Made by a program: the position numbers and the translations under genes. This document shows, in pieces, positions 8,282 through 15,335 of a stretch of DNA of 25,999 nucleotides (position 1 is the first letter of the stretch; each line of letters begins with the position of its first letter). A model generated the notes under the pieces. The model had not been told where the DNA came from. It was given only the letters and a program-made list of their open reading frames with translations, and searched no databases. Source of the DNA: Aliarcobacter sp017996075 (GTDB lineage: Bacteria > Campylobacterota > Campylobacteria > Campylobacterales > Arcobacteraceae); the NCBI RefSeq assembly GCF_051062515.1, contig NZ_JAMXEK010000015.1, one strand, 5' to 3'.

Positions 8282-8739
8282 TGTACTTTACTGAAGATTA
8301 CAAAGAATTATTGGAAATTTTTAACGAACATGAGGTTAAATATCTTGTAGCTGGTGCTTTTGCTATGTCAAAACTTGGATACTCAAGAGCTACTTATGAT
8401 ATAGATTTATGGGTTGAAAAAAGTAAGGAAAATGCTATAAAAATCGTAAACTCTTTGGAGGAGTTCGGAGTTCCTTTTGAATTAAGTCCTAATGATTTTT
8501 TAGAGCCAAATTGTGTAATTCAAATAGGAAATATACCAAATAGAATTGATATTTTAACAGATATAGATGGACTAGATTTTGAAAATTCTTGGCAAAATAA
8601 AAATAAAATAGATTTCGATGGCTTAACTACCTATAGCTTATCTTTAGATGATTTAATTATAAATAAATCATCAACAAAAAGAGCAAAAGATAAGTTAGAC
8701 TTAGAACAGTTAAAAGAACTTTCAAAAATATCTAAATAA
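8281..8739 (+). CDS. Nucleotidyltransferase-fold protein (DUF6036/MNT-like)
   Basis: The 152-residue protein has a polymerase-beta-type minimal nucleotidyltransferase core. The loop VAGAFAMSKLGYSRATYDIDL supplies the metal-binding pair D40 and D42, and a third acidic residue, D90, sits in NRIDIL. The C-terminal helix RAKDKLDLEQL matches the charged helix common in DUF6036/AbiEii-like proteins. All three metal ligands are intact, so activity is plausible. Related proteins act as toxins or antitoxins that transfer nucleotides onto tRNA or partner proteins. The GTG start at 8281 overlaps the previous stop, and AAAGGA lies upstream. Which partner it acts on cannot be read from the sequence. Confidence 0.75.
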   Translation: MYFTEDYKELLEIFNEHEVKYLVAGAFAMSKLGYSRATYDIDLWVEKSKENAIKIVNSLEEFGVPFELSPNDFLEPNCVIQIGNIPNRIDILTDIDGLDFENSWQNKNKIDFDGLTTYSLSLDDLIINKSSTKRAKDKLDLEQLKELSKISK

Positions 8740-8766
8740 AATAAAAAACTCTCAATTTTATAAATT

Positions 8767-8811
8767 TTACGACACAACCTGTCGAACACTATTGTTAAAC
8801 TTCCTTATAAA
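8767..8811 (+). promoter_or_regulatory. Promoter with CGACA-N5-TGTCG palindrome (site 1 of 2)
   Basis: CGACA (8770-8774) and TGTCG (8780-8784) form an inverted repeat with spacer CAACC. A -10-like TATAAA is at 8806-8811, which places the -35 position at the right edge of the palindrome. The element TTGTTAAAC lies between them. The same arrangement, with nearly identical flanks down to the ribosome site, recurs at 19163-19208. A repressor site overlapping the -35 is the simplest reading. Confidence 0.7.
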
Positions 8812-8831
8812 TTTAAAACAAGGAGATAAAG

Positions 8832-9485
8832 ATGTTACCAGTATTGCCTTTTTTGATTGGTGGGGCTTTAGGAGCTGTTGCAGGAGTTGCATTTAAAAAA
8901 TATTATGATGAAAATGATATAGAAATTCATGAAAAGCTTGAAAATAGTTTGATGAGTATTGAAGAGTGGTTGGATGAAAAGCTTGTAGCTTTGGATAAAT
9001 ATAAAGATAGTTTAAATCTAAATGATGATGAAAATATAATATCTTCAACTAGCAATGAACATAGTCTAAAAAAACTTCAAGATATGAAACAAAAAGTTTA
9101 TCATGACTCTTTTGTAGATTTTATAAACTTTTATAAAAAACTTGACAATGCAGATTTAGGAAAACTTGAGTTTATGCAGTTGGAGATTTCTAATTCAAAT
9201 TTAGATGAAGAAATAACAGATGAAACTCTAAAACAAAATATAAAAGTGACTATAGATTTACTATTTAAAGCAAACAATATCCTAAGCGATATAGTTTTAA
9301 ATCTAAATGAAACTTTAAAAGATAAGTTTGATTATGAAAGCTTTGATATTAAAGAACAAGAGCTTATAAAAGAGGCTTTTTTGCTTGCAAAGTTTATTCA
9401 AAAAGTTTGTATGAGTGATGATTTAGCTGAAGATGTTATTGTTAAATTCAACAATATTATTTCAAATATACAAGAGAGTTTTTAA
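8832..9485 (+). CDS. Unknown protein with N-terminal glycine-zipper membrane segment
   Basis: I do not recognise this 217-residue protein. It opens with a hydrophobic glycine-zipper helix (about residues 3-22, PFLIGGALGAVAGVAF) followed by KKYY, so it is probably membrane-anchored or membrane-inserting. The remaining ~190 residues are acidic and predicted helical, with no cysteine cluster and no nucleotide-binding motif. ATG 8832 has AAGGAGATAAAG directly upstream. It is a single-gene unit: its own promoter lies to the left, and a hairpin and the convergent XRE gene lie to the right. Its promoter block is shared with the FtsZ-like gene at 19227, so a common physiological role is inferred. Confidence 0.8.
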   Translation: MLPVLPFLIGGALGAVAGVAFKKYYDENDIEIHEKLENSLMSIEEWLDEKLVALDKYKDSLNLNDDENIISSTSNEHSLKKLQDMKQKVYHDSFVDFINFYKKLDNADLGKLEFMQLEISNSNLDEEITDETLKQNIKVTIDLLFKANNILSDIVLNLNETLKDKFDYESFDIKEQELIKEAFLLAKFIQKVCMSDDLAEDVIVKFNNIISNIQESF

Positions 9486-9500
9486 TAATAAAATATAAAT

Positions 9501-9535
9501 AGAAGTATCAGGGGTTTAAAAACTCTGATATTTCT
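9501..9535. terminator. Candidate bidirectional terminator between convergent genes
   Basis: Arms 9501-9517 and 9519-9535 pair at 14 of 17 positions (AGAAGTATCAGGGGTTT against AAAACTCTGATATTTCT), with an AT-rich stretch on either side. It begins 16 bases after the stop of the 8832 gene and covers the last codons of the minus-strand XRE gene. There is no long T run, so termination efficiency is uncertain. Confidence 0.5.
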
Positions 9536-9741
9536 ATATTTAATATTTGTGATATTTTTAAAAGATGTTCTAGGTTGAAATGTTTGCCGTTGTAATATAT
9601 CTCTGCACCAGATACTACTGAAACAGATTTGTATCCCATAGCTAAAGATAAATCAAGCTGAGATAAGCCTTTTTCTTTTCTATATTTGGCAACATTTTGA
9701 CCGATAATTTTATAAAGCTCATCAGGAGTTAAGTTTTTCAT
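9508..9741 (-). CDS. Small XRE/Cro-type HTH regulator
   Basis: The 77-residue protein consists of essentially one HTH_XRE domain: a first helix in GQNVAKYRKEKGLS, a helix-turn-helix in LSQLDLSLAMGYKSVSVVSGAE, and the closing helices LEHLLKISQILNIEISEFL. There is no effector domain. It is transcribed divergently from the GTPase operon and convergently to the 8832 gene. A single-domain XRE protein next to a divergent operon typically represses that operon and itself through palindromes in the shared intergenic region, and suitable inverted repeats are present there. The ATG at 9741 has only a weak ribosome site. Confidence 0.85.
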   Translation of the reverse strand: MKNLTPDELYKIIGQNVAKYRKEKGLSQLDLSLAMGYKSVSVVSGAEIYYNGKHFNLEHLLKISQILNIEISEFLNP

Positions 9742-9984
9742 ATGATTTTTACAACCTACTATTAGTGATAAATTGCTTGTAAGTTTATCTTATGTAGAAT
9801 TGTTTACAATCTTTTTAAAGGCAATGTACTATATGAGATAAAATAAAAAGTAAATATTTATTTACTAAAGATGCTTTTGTGTATAGAAAAGTAATAAATT
9901 AGATTTTCTTATTTTATTTTTTACTTTTTATATATATTTAATAGTAGTTTTGACTATAATAAAATTTTCACACAAGGAAATAAA
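9742..9984. promoter_or_regulatory. Divergent control region between XRE regulator and GTPase operon
   Basis: This 243-bp non-coding region contains two inverted repeats: GATAAA (9767-9772) with TTTATC (9784-9789), and GTAAAT-ATTT-ATTTAC (9850-9865), perfect 6-bp arms with a 4-nt spacer. A consensus -10 TATAAT (9955-9960) lies 24 bases before the first gene of the plus-strand operon. No good -35 is visible, as is common in campylobacterotes. The first repeat lies where the minus-strand XRE promoter should be. These are candidate operators for the XRE protein. Confidence 0.55.
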
Positions 9985-10107
9985 ATGGGATTTTTACTTA
10001 CTTTAATATTTTGGATTGTAGTTATATATTTTGGCTATAAACTTTTTAATAAACTTCTACAAAATGGCTCATTGTGTAATTTCTTTTGTAAAGATAAAAG
10101 GAGCTAA
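9985..10107 (+). CDS. 40-residue single-pass membrane peptide, first gene of the GTPase operon
   Basis: This short gene begins at ATG 9985, with AAGGA 6 bases upstream, and ends at 10107. Residues 2-22 (GFLLTLIFWIVVIYFGYKLF) form one membrane helix, followed by a short basic, cysteine-containing tail (SLCNFFCKDKRS). Its last codons contain the AAAAGGAG that serves the next gene, which starts 2 bases after its stop, so it is embedded in the operon. No family is recognised. The good ribosome site and position argue that it is real despite its size. Confidence 0.65.
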   Translation: MGFLLTLIFWIVVIYFGYKLFNKLLQNGSLCNFFCKDKRS

Positions 10108-10109
10108 TA

Positions 10110-10301
10110 GTGGCTATAAAACCAAATCCATATAAACTTGTTTGCTCTAAATGTGGCTCTAGTAAGATAGTTGCACCAAAAAGTGATGCTTTAAGCCCTA
10201 AAGATTTAGTAGCCATGAGTCCTGTTTGCAAAAAGTGTGGTGAAAAGATGGAGAGAAAAGATTTAAACAAACTAGATATTTTATTTAGTATCTTTAAATA
10301 A
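10110..10301 (+). CDS. Zinc-ribbon protein, copy 1
   Basis: The 63-residue protein has a four-cysteine zinc ribbon: CSKCGSSKIV near residue 14 and CKKCGEKME near residue 43. It is preceded by the conserved N-terminus NPYKLVC and contains the motif APKSDAL. It starts at GTG 10110, with AAAAGGAG inside the preceding gene. A second copy with the same layout, including PYKLVC, KIV and PKSDA, is encoded at 16166 near the other end of the operon. Zinc ribbons of this size often act as small adaptors or nucleic-acid binders; no catalytic motif is seen. The C-terminus LDILFSIFK is specific to this copy. Confidence 0.8.
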   Translation: MAIKPNPYKLVCSKCGSSKIVAPKSDALSPKDLVAMSPVCKKCGEKMERKDLNKLDILFSIFK

Positions 10302-10319
10302 AATTAATAAAGGGAAAAA

Positions 10320-10718
10320 ATGTTTTTAAATAGATTGGAAAAAGAAGAAAAAATAGCTTTTTTAGAATTAGCTCATTATGTTGCAAGAAGTGATAATGAT
10401 TTTTCATTATCTCAGAAAGATATTATTAATAATTATTGTATAGAGATGCAAATTGAAGATATATCTTTTGATGTAAAAGAATTTGATATCTACAATACAT
10501 TAGGAAAAATAACAAATAAAAAAAGTCAAAAAATTGTTTTATTAGAGATAATGGCATTAATTTATTCTGATAATTTTTTGCATGAAGAAGAAAGAAAAGT
10601 TTTAGAAAAAATACTCGAAGAATTTAATTTAAATTATCATTTAGCTACAGTATATGGAGAGTGGGCAAAAGCAATTTTATCATTATATATTCAAGGCAAT
10701 GCCTTAGTAGAATTGTGA
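10320..10718 (+). CDS. TerB-like helical protein
   Basis: The 132-residue all-helical protein resembles TerB-domain proteins. It has two related acidic helix starts, ARSDNDFSLSQKD (D25) and IYSDNFLHEEERKVL (D84, E89-E91), matching the TerB pattern of paired metal-binding acidic clusters. TerB proteins are peripheral membrane, metal-binding members of the tellurite-resistance and stress/phage-response complexes. The match is by pattern, and the domain call needs a profile search. ATG 10320 has AGGGA upstream. It lies 7 bp before the first GTPase gene, so the two are co-expressed. Confidence 0.65.
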   Translation: MFLNRLEKEEKIAFLELAHYVARSDNDFSLSQKDIINNYCIEMQIEDISFDVKEFDIYNTLGKITNKKSQKIVLLEIMALIYSDNFLHEEERKVLEKILEEFNLNYHLATVYGEWAKAILSLYIQGNALVEL

Positions 10719-10725
10719 GGTTAAA

Positions 10726-11580
10726 ATGTCAATACTTATTAATAAATATTTATCTTTTGAAGATATTGAAAATATAGAAATACTAAAAAAATCTATTTCA
10801 AATCAACTTGTGAATATAACTTGTATGGGATTATATAATCATGGTAAAAGTTCTCTTCTAAATGCTTTAATTAAAGATTTTGATGAAAAAACTTTTAAAA
10901 CTGCTGATGTTAGAGAAACTATTACAAATAAATCTTTTGAATATGGAAAAATAAATTATATAGATACACCTGGTATAAATGCTGAAGAGTATGATGATAA
11001 AAGAGTATATGATGCAGTAAAAGAATCAGATATTAATATTTTTGTTCATACTGTTACAACAGGAGCGTTTGTTGAAAAAGAAATAGAATTTTTGAATAAA
11101 ATAAAAGATAATTGGGGAAATCCTTTGGATTTTATAAATAGAACTATATTTGTATTATCAAAAGTTGATAATATTGAAGATGAAAAAGATATTGATTTAG
11201 AAATTGATAAAATGAAAGAACAGATAAATGAAATTTTTAATATCAATCCTTTTATAATCCCTGTATCAGCGCTAAGATATAAAAAAGGTAATAATGAAAA
11301 TAAGAATATTTTAATCAAAAAAAGTAATTTAGGATTGCTTGAAGATATTATCAATGAGTTAATTGAAAAATTTAAGCCATCTATTTTAGAAACAAGAAAG
11401 AAAAGGCTACAAAATATCTATGATGAACTTATAAAAAAAAGTAACTCAAAATTTCAAGAAAAAAAATTTGAATTATCAAAGCAAAAAAATATTCAAGAAG
11501 AATTTTTTAAAAATTTATATAAAGATGTGGCTCAAGTAGAAGATGTAGTAAAAAATATGTATAAAAGATTAGGAGAATAA
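10726..11580 (+). CDS. Dynamin-like/YeeP-LeoB-type GTPase 1
   Basis: A 284-residue P-loop GTPase: P-loop GLYNHGKS (35-42), a switch I Thr region near DVRETITN, G3 DTPG (80-83), and G4 SKVD (145-148), followed by a basic helical C-terminal region (about 215-284) of coiled-coil character. It is a close paralogue of the third GTPase of the operon: both share the G-x-YN-x-GKS start, DTPGxNA and a KKSN-x-x-LLE motif after the G domain. It resembles the Leo/YeeP dynamin-related class. It lacks its own membrane helix, but the next gene, one base downstream, encodes a hydrophobic small protein that could supply one. Cytosolic or membrane-peripheral action is inferred. Confidence 0.82.
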   Translation: MSILINKYLSFEDIENIEILKKSISNQLVNITCMGLYNHGKSSLLNALIKDFDEKTFKTADVRETITNKSFEYGKINYIDTPGINAEEYDDKRVYDAVKESDINIFVHTVTTGAFVEKEIEFLNKIKDNWGNPLDFINRTIFVLSKVDNIEDEKDIDLEIDKMKEQINEIFNINPFIIPVSALRYKKGNNENKNILIKKSNLGLLEDIINELIEKFKPSILETRKKRLQNIYDELIKKSNSKFQEKKFELSKQKNIQEEFFKNLYKDVAQVEDVVKNMYKRLGE

Positions 11581-11581
11581 A

Positions 11582-11959
11582 ATGTTTGCATTTTTAGCTG
11601 TTTTAGTAGGACCAATAGGAATAGGTGCTGCAATTGTTGGAACAGCAGCAACTGCTGCTTATGCGTATATGAAAGATGATGAAAAAAGTGAAAGTACAAA
11701 AAGTAAAAATCAATTTCAAGAAGAAAAAAATAAAATTATCAAAACTGAAATTGAGAGTTTTAAAAATAAAGAAAAGAAAAGATTAAAAGATAAATATAAT
11801 GTAAATATTGAATTTGATTTAAATATTAACTATAAAATTATTATGGATCGTGAAATAAGTAAAAAATCTAAAATTATAAATAATCTTGAAAATGAAATTC
11901 AAGAATTAGATAATTTAATTTTTGAATTAAAAAGGATGAAAAATGAATCAATTTGTTAA
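11582..11959 (+). CDS. Small membrane protein with coiled-coil tail, partner of GTPase 1
   Basis: The 125-residue protein has an N-terminal Gly/Ala-rich hydrophobic segment (about residues 2-29, FAFLAVLVGPIGIGAAIVGT then AATAAYAYM) and a strongly charged helical tail. It starts one base after the stop of GTPase 1 with an AGGAG site, and its 3' end overlaps the second GTPase gene by 17 bp. The layout (hydrophobic hairpin then coiled coil) matches what is found inside the C-terminal halves of GTPases 2 and 3. It may therefore be the detached membrane module of GTPase 1. No family is recognised. Confidence 0.75.
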   Translation: MFAFLAVLVGPIGIGAAIVGTAATAAYAYMKDDEKSESTKSKNQFQEEKNKIIKTEIESFKNKEKKRLKDKYNVNIEFDLNINYKIIMDREISKKSKIINNLENEIQELDNLIFELKRMKNESIC

Positions 11960-13751
11960 ACTTGAAGATTTTTATAAATCTTTAAAAGATATAAAACTAA
12001 TTAATAACTCTGTTGATGAAAAAAGAGAATTAGTAAAAAAATATGTTTCTAATTTTAATGCAAATATACAAAATTTAAGAATAGATGAAAATATAAAAAA
12101 GCAAAATAAAGAAATATCAAATTTATTGGAAGAAACAATAAATTTGATAAAACTTATATCTAATGATTGGTTGAAAAATTTTGATGAGATGATAGAAAGA
12201 GAGAAATTTAGAAGTGATTTATCTAACTATTTTATTGTAATTATTTTTGGAAAAGTAAAAGCTGGTAAAAGTTCGCTTGGAAATTTTATAGCAAAAAATA
12301 AATTAGAATCTCAAAAAGTTGAATTCTTCAAATATGATGAAGCTGGTAAAAAACAAGCTATTAAGAAACTAGAAGAGATAGAAGAAGATTCTTTTGCAAC
12401 AAATAATTTAGAGTGTACTGTAGAAATACAAGGATTTAAACTTGATGGTATGGCTTGGATTGATACTCCAGGACTTGGTTCTATGGTTAAAGAAAATGGA
12501 GATTTAGCAAAAGAATACATACAATCAGCTGATTATATAATTTATCCAACTTCATCAGATAGTCCTTTACAACTTGATGAAAGAGAACAATTAAAAGAAT
12601 TGTTTGAGCAAAATAAAAAAGTATCTATTTGTATTACAAAATCTGATTATAAAGATGAAGATGAGTGTGAATGTGGTTCAGAAGATGGTTGTGAAAATTG
12701 CAATGGAGGTATGGTAAAAGTATTAAAGAATAAATGCTTATCAAAGAGGGAAGGACAAGAAAAATTTGTAAAAGAAGAAATTTATAAACTAATTCCAAAA
12801 GATAAAGAGTATATTTTAGGAGATATTTTTTCAATATCTACTCATACAGCTAAAAAGGGTTTAGATTCTTCAGATAATGAACTTTTCGAAGATAGTAATA
12901 TTCCAAAATTTTATGAACTTCTAACAGATGTTATCAAAGATAAAGCATCAAAATTAAAAGCTGATACACCTTATGAGGGATTAAAATCTTTTATTGATTT
13001 TAATATTTTAGGAAGTGATATTATAAAACAAAATAGCTCTATTAAAAATATTAAATTAGAATTAGAATCATTAGAACAAGTTATTAGAGAAAGTCAAGAA
13101 AGATTTGAAATCTTAAAAGAAAATTCAAGTAATGATTTAGTATCAGAAATTGAATTTATAATTTCAAAATATTCTTTAGAAATCAATAAATCAAATTCTA
13201 AAGAGATGTTTTTACAAATAGATAGTGAAATTAACAAAAAAATGTTTGAAATTATTGAAAAAAATATATCAGAAATATTAAATAATTTTGATGCTTCATT
13301 TAAATCTCTTAGTACAACCTTTTCTTCAAATGAATTTATAATTGAAGATGTATATGAATCAATTAAAGTTGATACAAGCAGTAGAAATAAAAAAATAGGT
13401 GCAGGAATTTTAGGATTAATTGCAACTGTTGGTGTGGGGATTGCAACAGGAGGAGCTACTTTATTGGTTCAAGCAGGAGCAACAATTGTAGCAGGTGCTA
13501 TAGCAGGATATGCAGGTGCGAAATTAGGTGAATTTTCAGGTTCTATAGATGAAGAAAAAGAAGTTATTGGAGATAATAAAGAACAAGTTTTACAAAAATT
13601 TAAAACTTCAAGATTATTACACTATGAAAAAATAGCTCAAGGAATGTATAACGAAATGCAAAATTTATTTTTTGTGCCACTTGAGAAATCTATGGGTGAA
13701 ATCAAATCAAATTTAAATCAATTTGAACAAAATATAAAACAAATATTTTAA
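11943..13751 (+). CDS. LeoA-like dynamin-family GTPase 2 with membrane-inserting segment
   Basis: A 602-residue dynamin-like protein. It has an N-terminal helical neck (1-95), P-loop GKVKAGKS (103-110), G3 DTPG (174-177), and G4 TKSD (232-235), a long helical stalk, then a glycine-rich hydrophobic region (about 485-527, GAGILGLIATVGVGIATGG onward) suited to membrane insertion, and a final helical segment. The composition and KVKAGKSSLGNFIA context resemble LeoA-type bacterial dynamins. Unusual: a four-cysteine cluster (C242, C244, C250, C253) sits directly after G4, like a zinc-binding insertion. ATG 11943 has AAAGGAT upstream. It is likely a membrane-remodelling or sensing GTPase working with the two paralogous GTPases around it. 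Confidence 0.82.
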   Translation: MNQFVKLEDFYKSLKDIKLINNSVDEKRELVKKYVSNFNANIQNLRIDENIKKQNKEISNLLEETINLIKLISNDWLKNFDEMIEREKFRSDLSNYFIVIIFGKVKAGKSSLGNFIAKNKLESQKVEFFKYDEAGKKQAIKKLEEIEEDSFATNNLECTVEIQGFKLDGMAWIDTPGLGSMVKENGDLAKEYIQSADYIIYPTSSDSPLQLDEREQLKELFEQNKKVSICITKSDYKDEDECECGSEDGCENCNGGMVKVLKNKCLSKREGQEKFVKEEIYKLIPKDKEYILGDIFSISTHTAKKGLDSSDNELFEDSNIPKFYELLTDVIKDKASKLKADTPYEGLKSFIDFNILGSDIIKQNSSIKNIKLELESLEQVIRESQERFEILKENSSNDLVSEIEFIISKYSLEINKSNSKEMFLQIDSEINKKMFEIIEKNISEILNNFDASFKSLSTTFSSNEFIIEDVYESIKVDTSSRNKKIGAGILGLIATVGVGIATGGATLLVQAGATIVAGAIAGYAGAKLGEFSGSIDEEKEVIGDNKEQVLQKFKTSRLLHYEKIAQGMYNEMQNLFFVPLEKSMGEIKSNLNQFEQNIKQIF

Positions 13752-13763
13752 AGGAGAATAAAC

Positions 13764-15332
13764 ATGGTAGTTGATAAAAATAAATATATAGTAATAAAGA
13801 ATGAAGTTTTAAAATATGGAGAATCATTATGTACAAATGAAGAATTAGATAGTTTTTTAAAACATACAGATTCAAAACTTAATGATTTTAGACCAACACT
13901 TATGATTTATGGTGCATATAATGCGGGTAAAAGTACTTTATTAAATGCTTTATTTGGAAAAGATGAATATGCAAAAACAGGAGACGCCCCTGAAACTAAA
14001 GATGTACATGAATATGAGTATAATGGCTATACTATTTATGATACTCCTGGACTTAATGCAAGAGGAGAAGATGATATTGTTACTACAGAACATTTAAAAA
14101 AAAGTGAAATAGTTCTATTTGTTATAAGTAACAATGGTTCACTTGAAGAAGAATTTGTTTATAACAAAATAAGTGAAGTCGTAAAAGAAAAAAAACCTTT
14201 AATCATTGTTTTAAATAATAAAAGTGGAATAGATGAGAATTCTTTAGAATCAAGAGAAGTTATAGATAAAGTTTCAATAAACTTAAAAAAAATTGGTGAA
14301 AGAAATGGCATTGAAAATATTGAGTCAAAAGTAGATATTTGCATGGTAAACGCTAAAAGTGCATTAAAAGCAAAACTTGAAAATAAACAAATTATGCTTA
14401 AAAAAAGTAATATAAATCTTCTTGAAGAGATGATAGAAAATTATTTTTGTATTTCAGGGCAAAAAGAAGTTATCAATACTTTAAATCTATACATTAATAA
14501 TTTTATTCAAAATTTAATTTCTAAAATAGATTCTAAAATAGATAATATTGAATTAAAAAAGGTTGAAGAGCTGATTACCTATCTTGAAAAATTAAAACAA
14601 AGTTCAGATACTAAATTAAAAAATATTATTGATAAAAAAATTATTACTATAGTTGAAGAGCTTACATCACAAATACTTAGTGGTAATATTAGTGAAGTAT
14701 CATTAAACAAGTATATTGAAGATAATATTTCTGATGTAAATAATCAAGTTAGTCAAGTTGTAAATAAAATTAATATGGACTTATCAACAAAAATAAGTGA
14801 ATTCTCAAAAGAATTTGAAGAATTACATATTAATACTATAAATTATAAAACTATAAATAATGATGAAAATGAATCTATAATTTCAGATGAGATGAAATCG
14901 AAAATAAAAGAGACCATAACTAATAAGAAAGTTACTGAAGAAGCTACAAAACAAGTTTTAACTTTAGCAAAAAAATATTTACCAAAAAAAGTTATGTTTG
15001 GTAAAGGTCCTGTTTGGATTGGAAAAATTGCAGGGAAAGCTGCGACGGTGATAAGTGTAGCAGTCGAAGCATATAACATATATGGAGCTTTTAATGAACA
15101 TAACAAAGCAAAAGAAGCTGAAAAAAGTAGAATATTAAGTGCAAAAAATGATTCACAGAAAATTGCAAATGATATAAAAACTACATTGTATTCAGAGATA
15201 GATGAAATGATTAATGATATTTTCAATAGTTTAATTGTAGATTTCAAAAATCAATCATCAAAAATAAATAGTACAAATGAAGAACTTATAGATTCAAAAA
15301 ATAAATTTATTACCATTTTAAATAAACTTTAA
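13764..15332 (+). CDS. Dynamin-like GTPase 3 (LeoB/C-type) with degenerate G4
   Basis: A 522-residue GTPase with P-loop GAYNAGKS (50-57), the G2-like segment GDAPETKDV, and G3 DTPG (93-96). The G4 position reads LNNKSGID, so the NKxD Asp is replaced by Gly. A long charged helical region follows, then a hydrophobic/amphipathic segment (about 418-443, VWIGKIAGKAATVISVAVEA) and a short coiled coil. It is paralogous to GTPase 1 and twice its length. ATG 13764 has AAAGGAGAATAAAC upstream, 12 bp after GTPase 2. The altered G4 suggests relaxed guanine specificity or a regulatory, non-cycling partner. Confidence 0.8.
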   Translation: MVVDKNKYIVIKNEVLKYGESLCTNEELDSFLKHTDSKLNDFRPTLMIYGAYNAGKSTLLNALFGKDEYAKTGDAPETKDVHEYEYNGYTIYDTPGLNARGEDDIVTTEHLKKSEIVLFVISNNGSLEEEFVYNKISEVVKEKKPLIIVLNNKSGIDENSLESREVIDKVSINLKKIGERNGIENIESKVDICMVNAKSALKAKLENKQIMLKKSNINLLEEMIENYFCISGQKEVINTLNLYINNFIQNLISKIDSKIDNIELKKVEELITYLEKLKQSSDTKLKNIIDKKIITIVEELTSQILSGNISEVSLNKYIEDNISDVNNQVSQVVNKINMDLSTKISEFSKEFEELHINTINYKTINNDENESIISDEMKSKIKETITNKKVTEEATKQVLTLAKKYLPKKVMFGKGPVWIGKIAGKAATVISVAVEAYNIYGAFNEHNKAKEAEKSRILSAKNDSQKIANDIKTTLYSEIDEMINDIFNSLIVDFKNQSSKINSTNEELIDSKNKFITILNKL

Positions 15333-15335
15333 CAA

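Noticed and set aside
8792..8800. TTGTTAAAC as the -35 element of the shared promoter
   Set aside because: It lies only about 8 bases from the TATAAA -10, too close for a -35. It may instead be part of an operator or activator site.
10726..11959. GTPase 1 and the small membrane protein as one gene split by a frameshift
   Set aside because: The small gene has its own AGGAG and ATG immediately after a proper stop, and both parts look complete. Fusion in relatives remains possible, but the sequence supports two coupled genes.
12634..12834. A minus-strand Leu/His-rich 66-codon frame within GTPase 2
   Set aside because: It is antisense to the Cys-cluster region of GTPase 2 and has no ribosome site.
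14843..15247. A 134-codon minus-strand frame inside GTPase 3
   Set aside because: Antisense to a gene with clear GTPase motifs. The apparent hydrophobicity is a by-product of complementing Lys/Glu/Asn codons.
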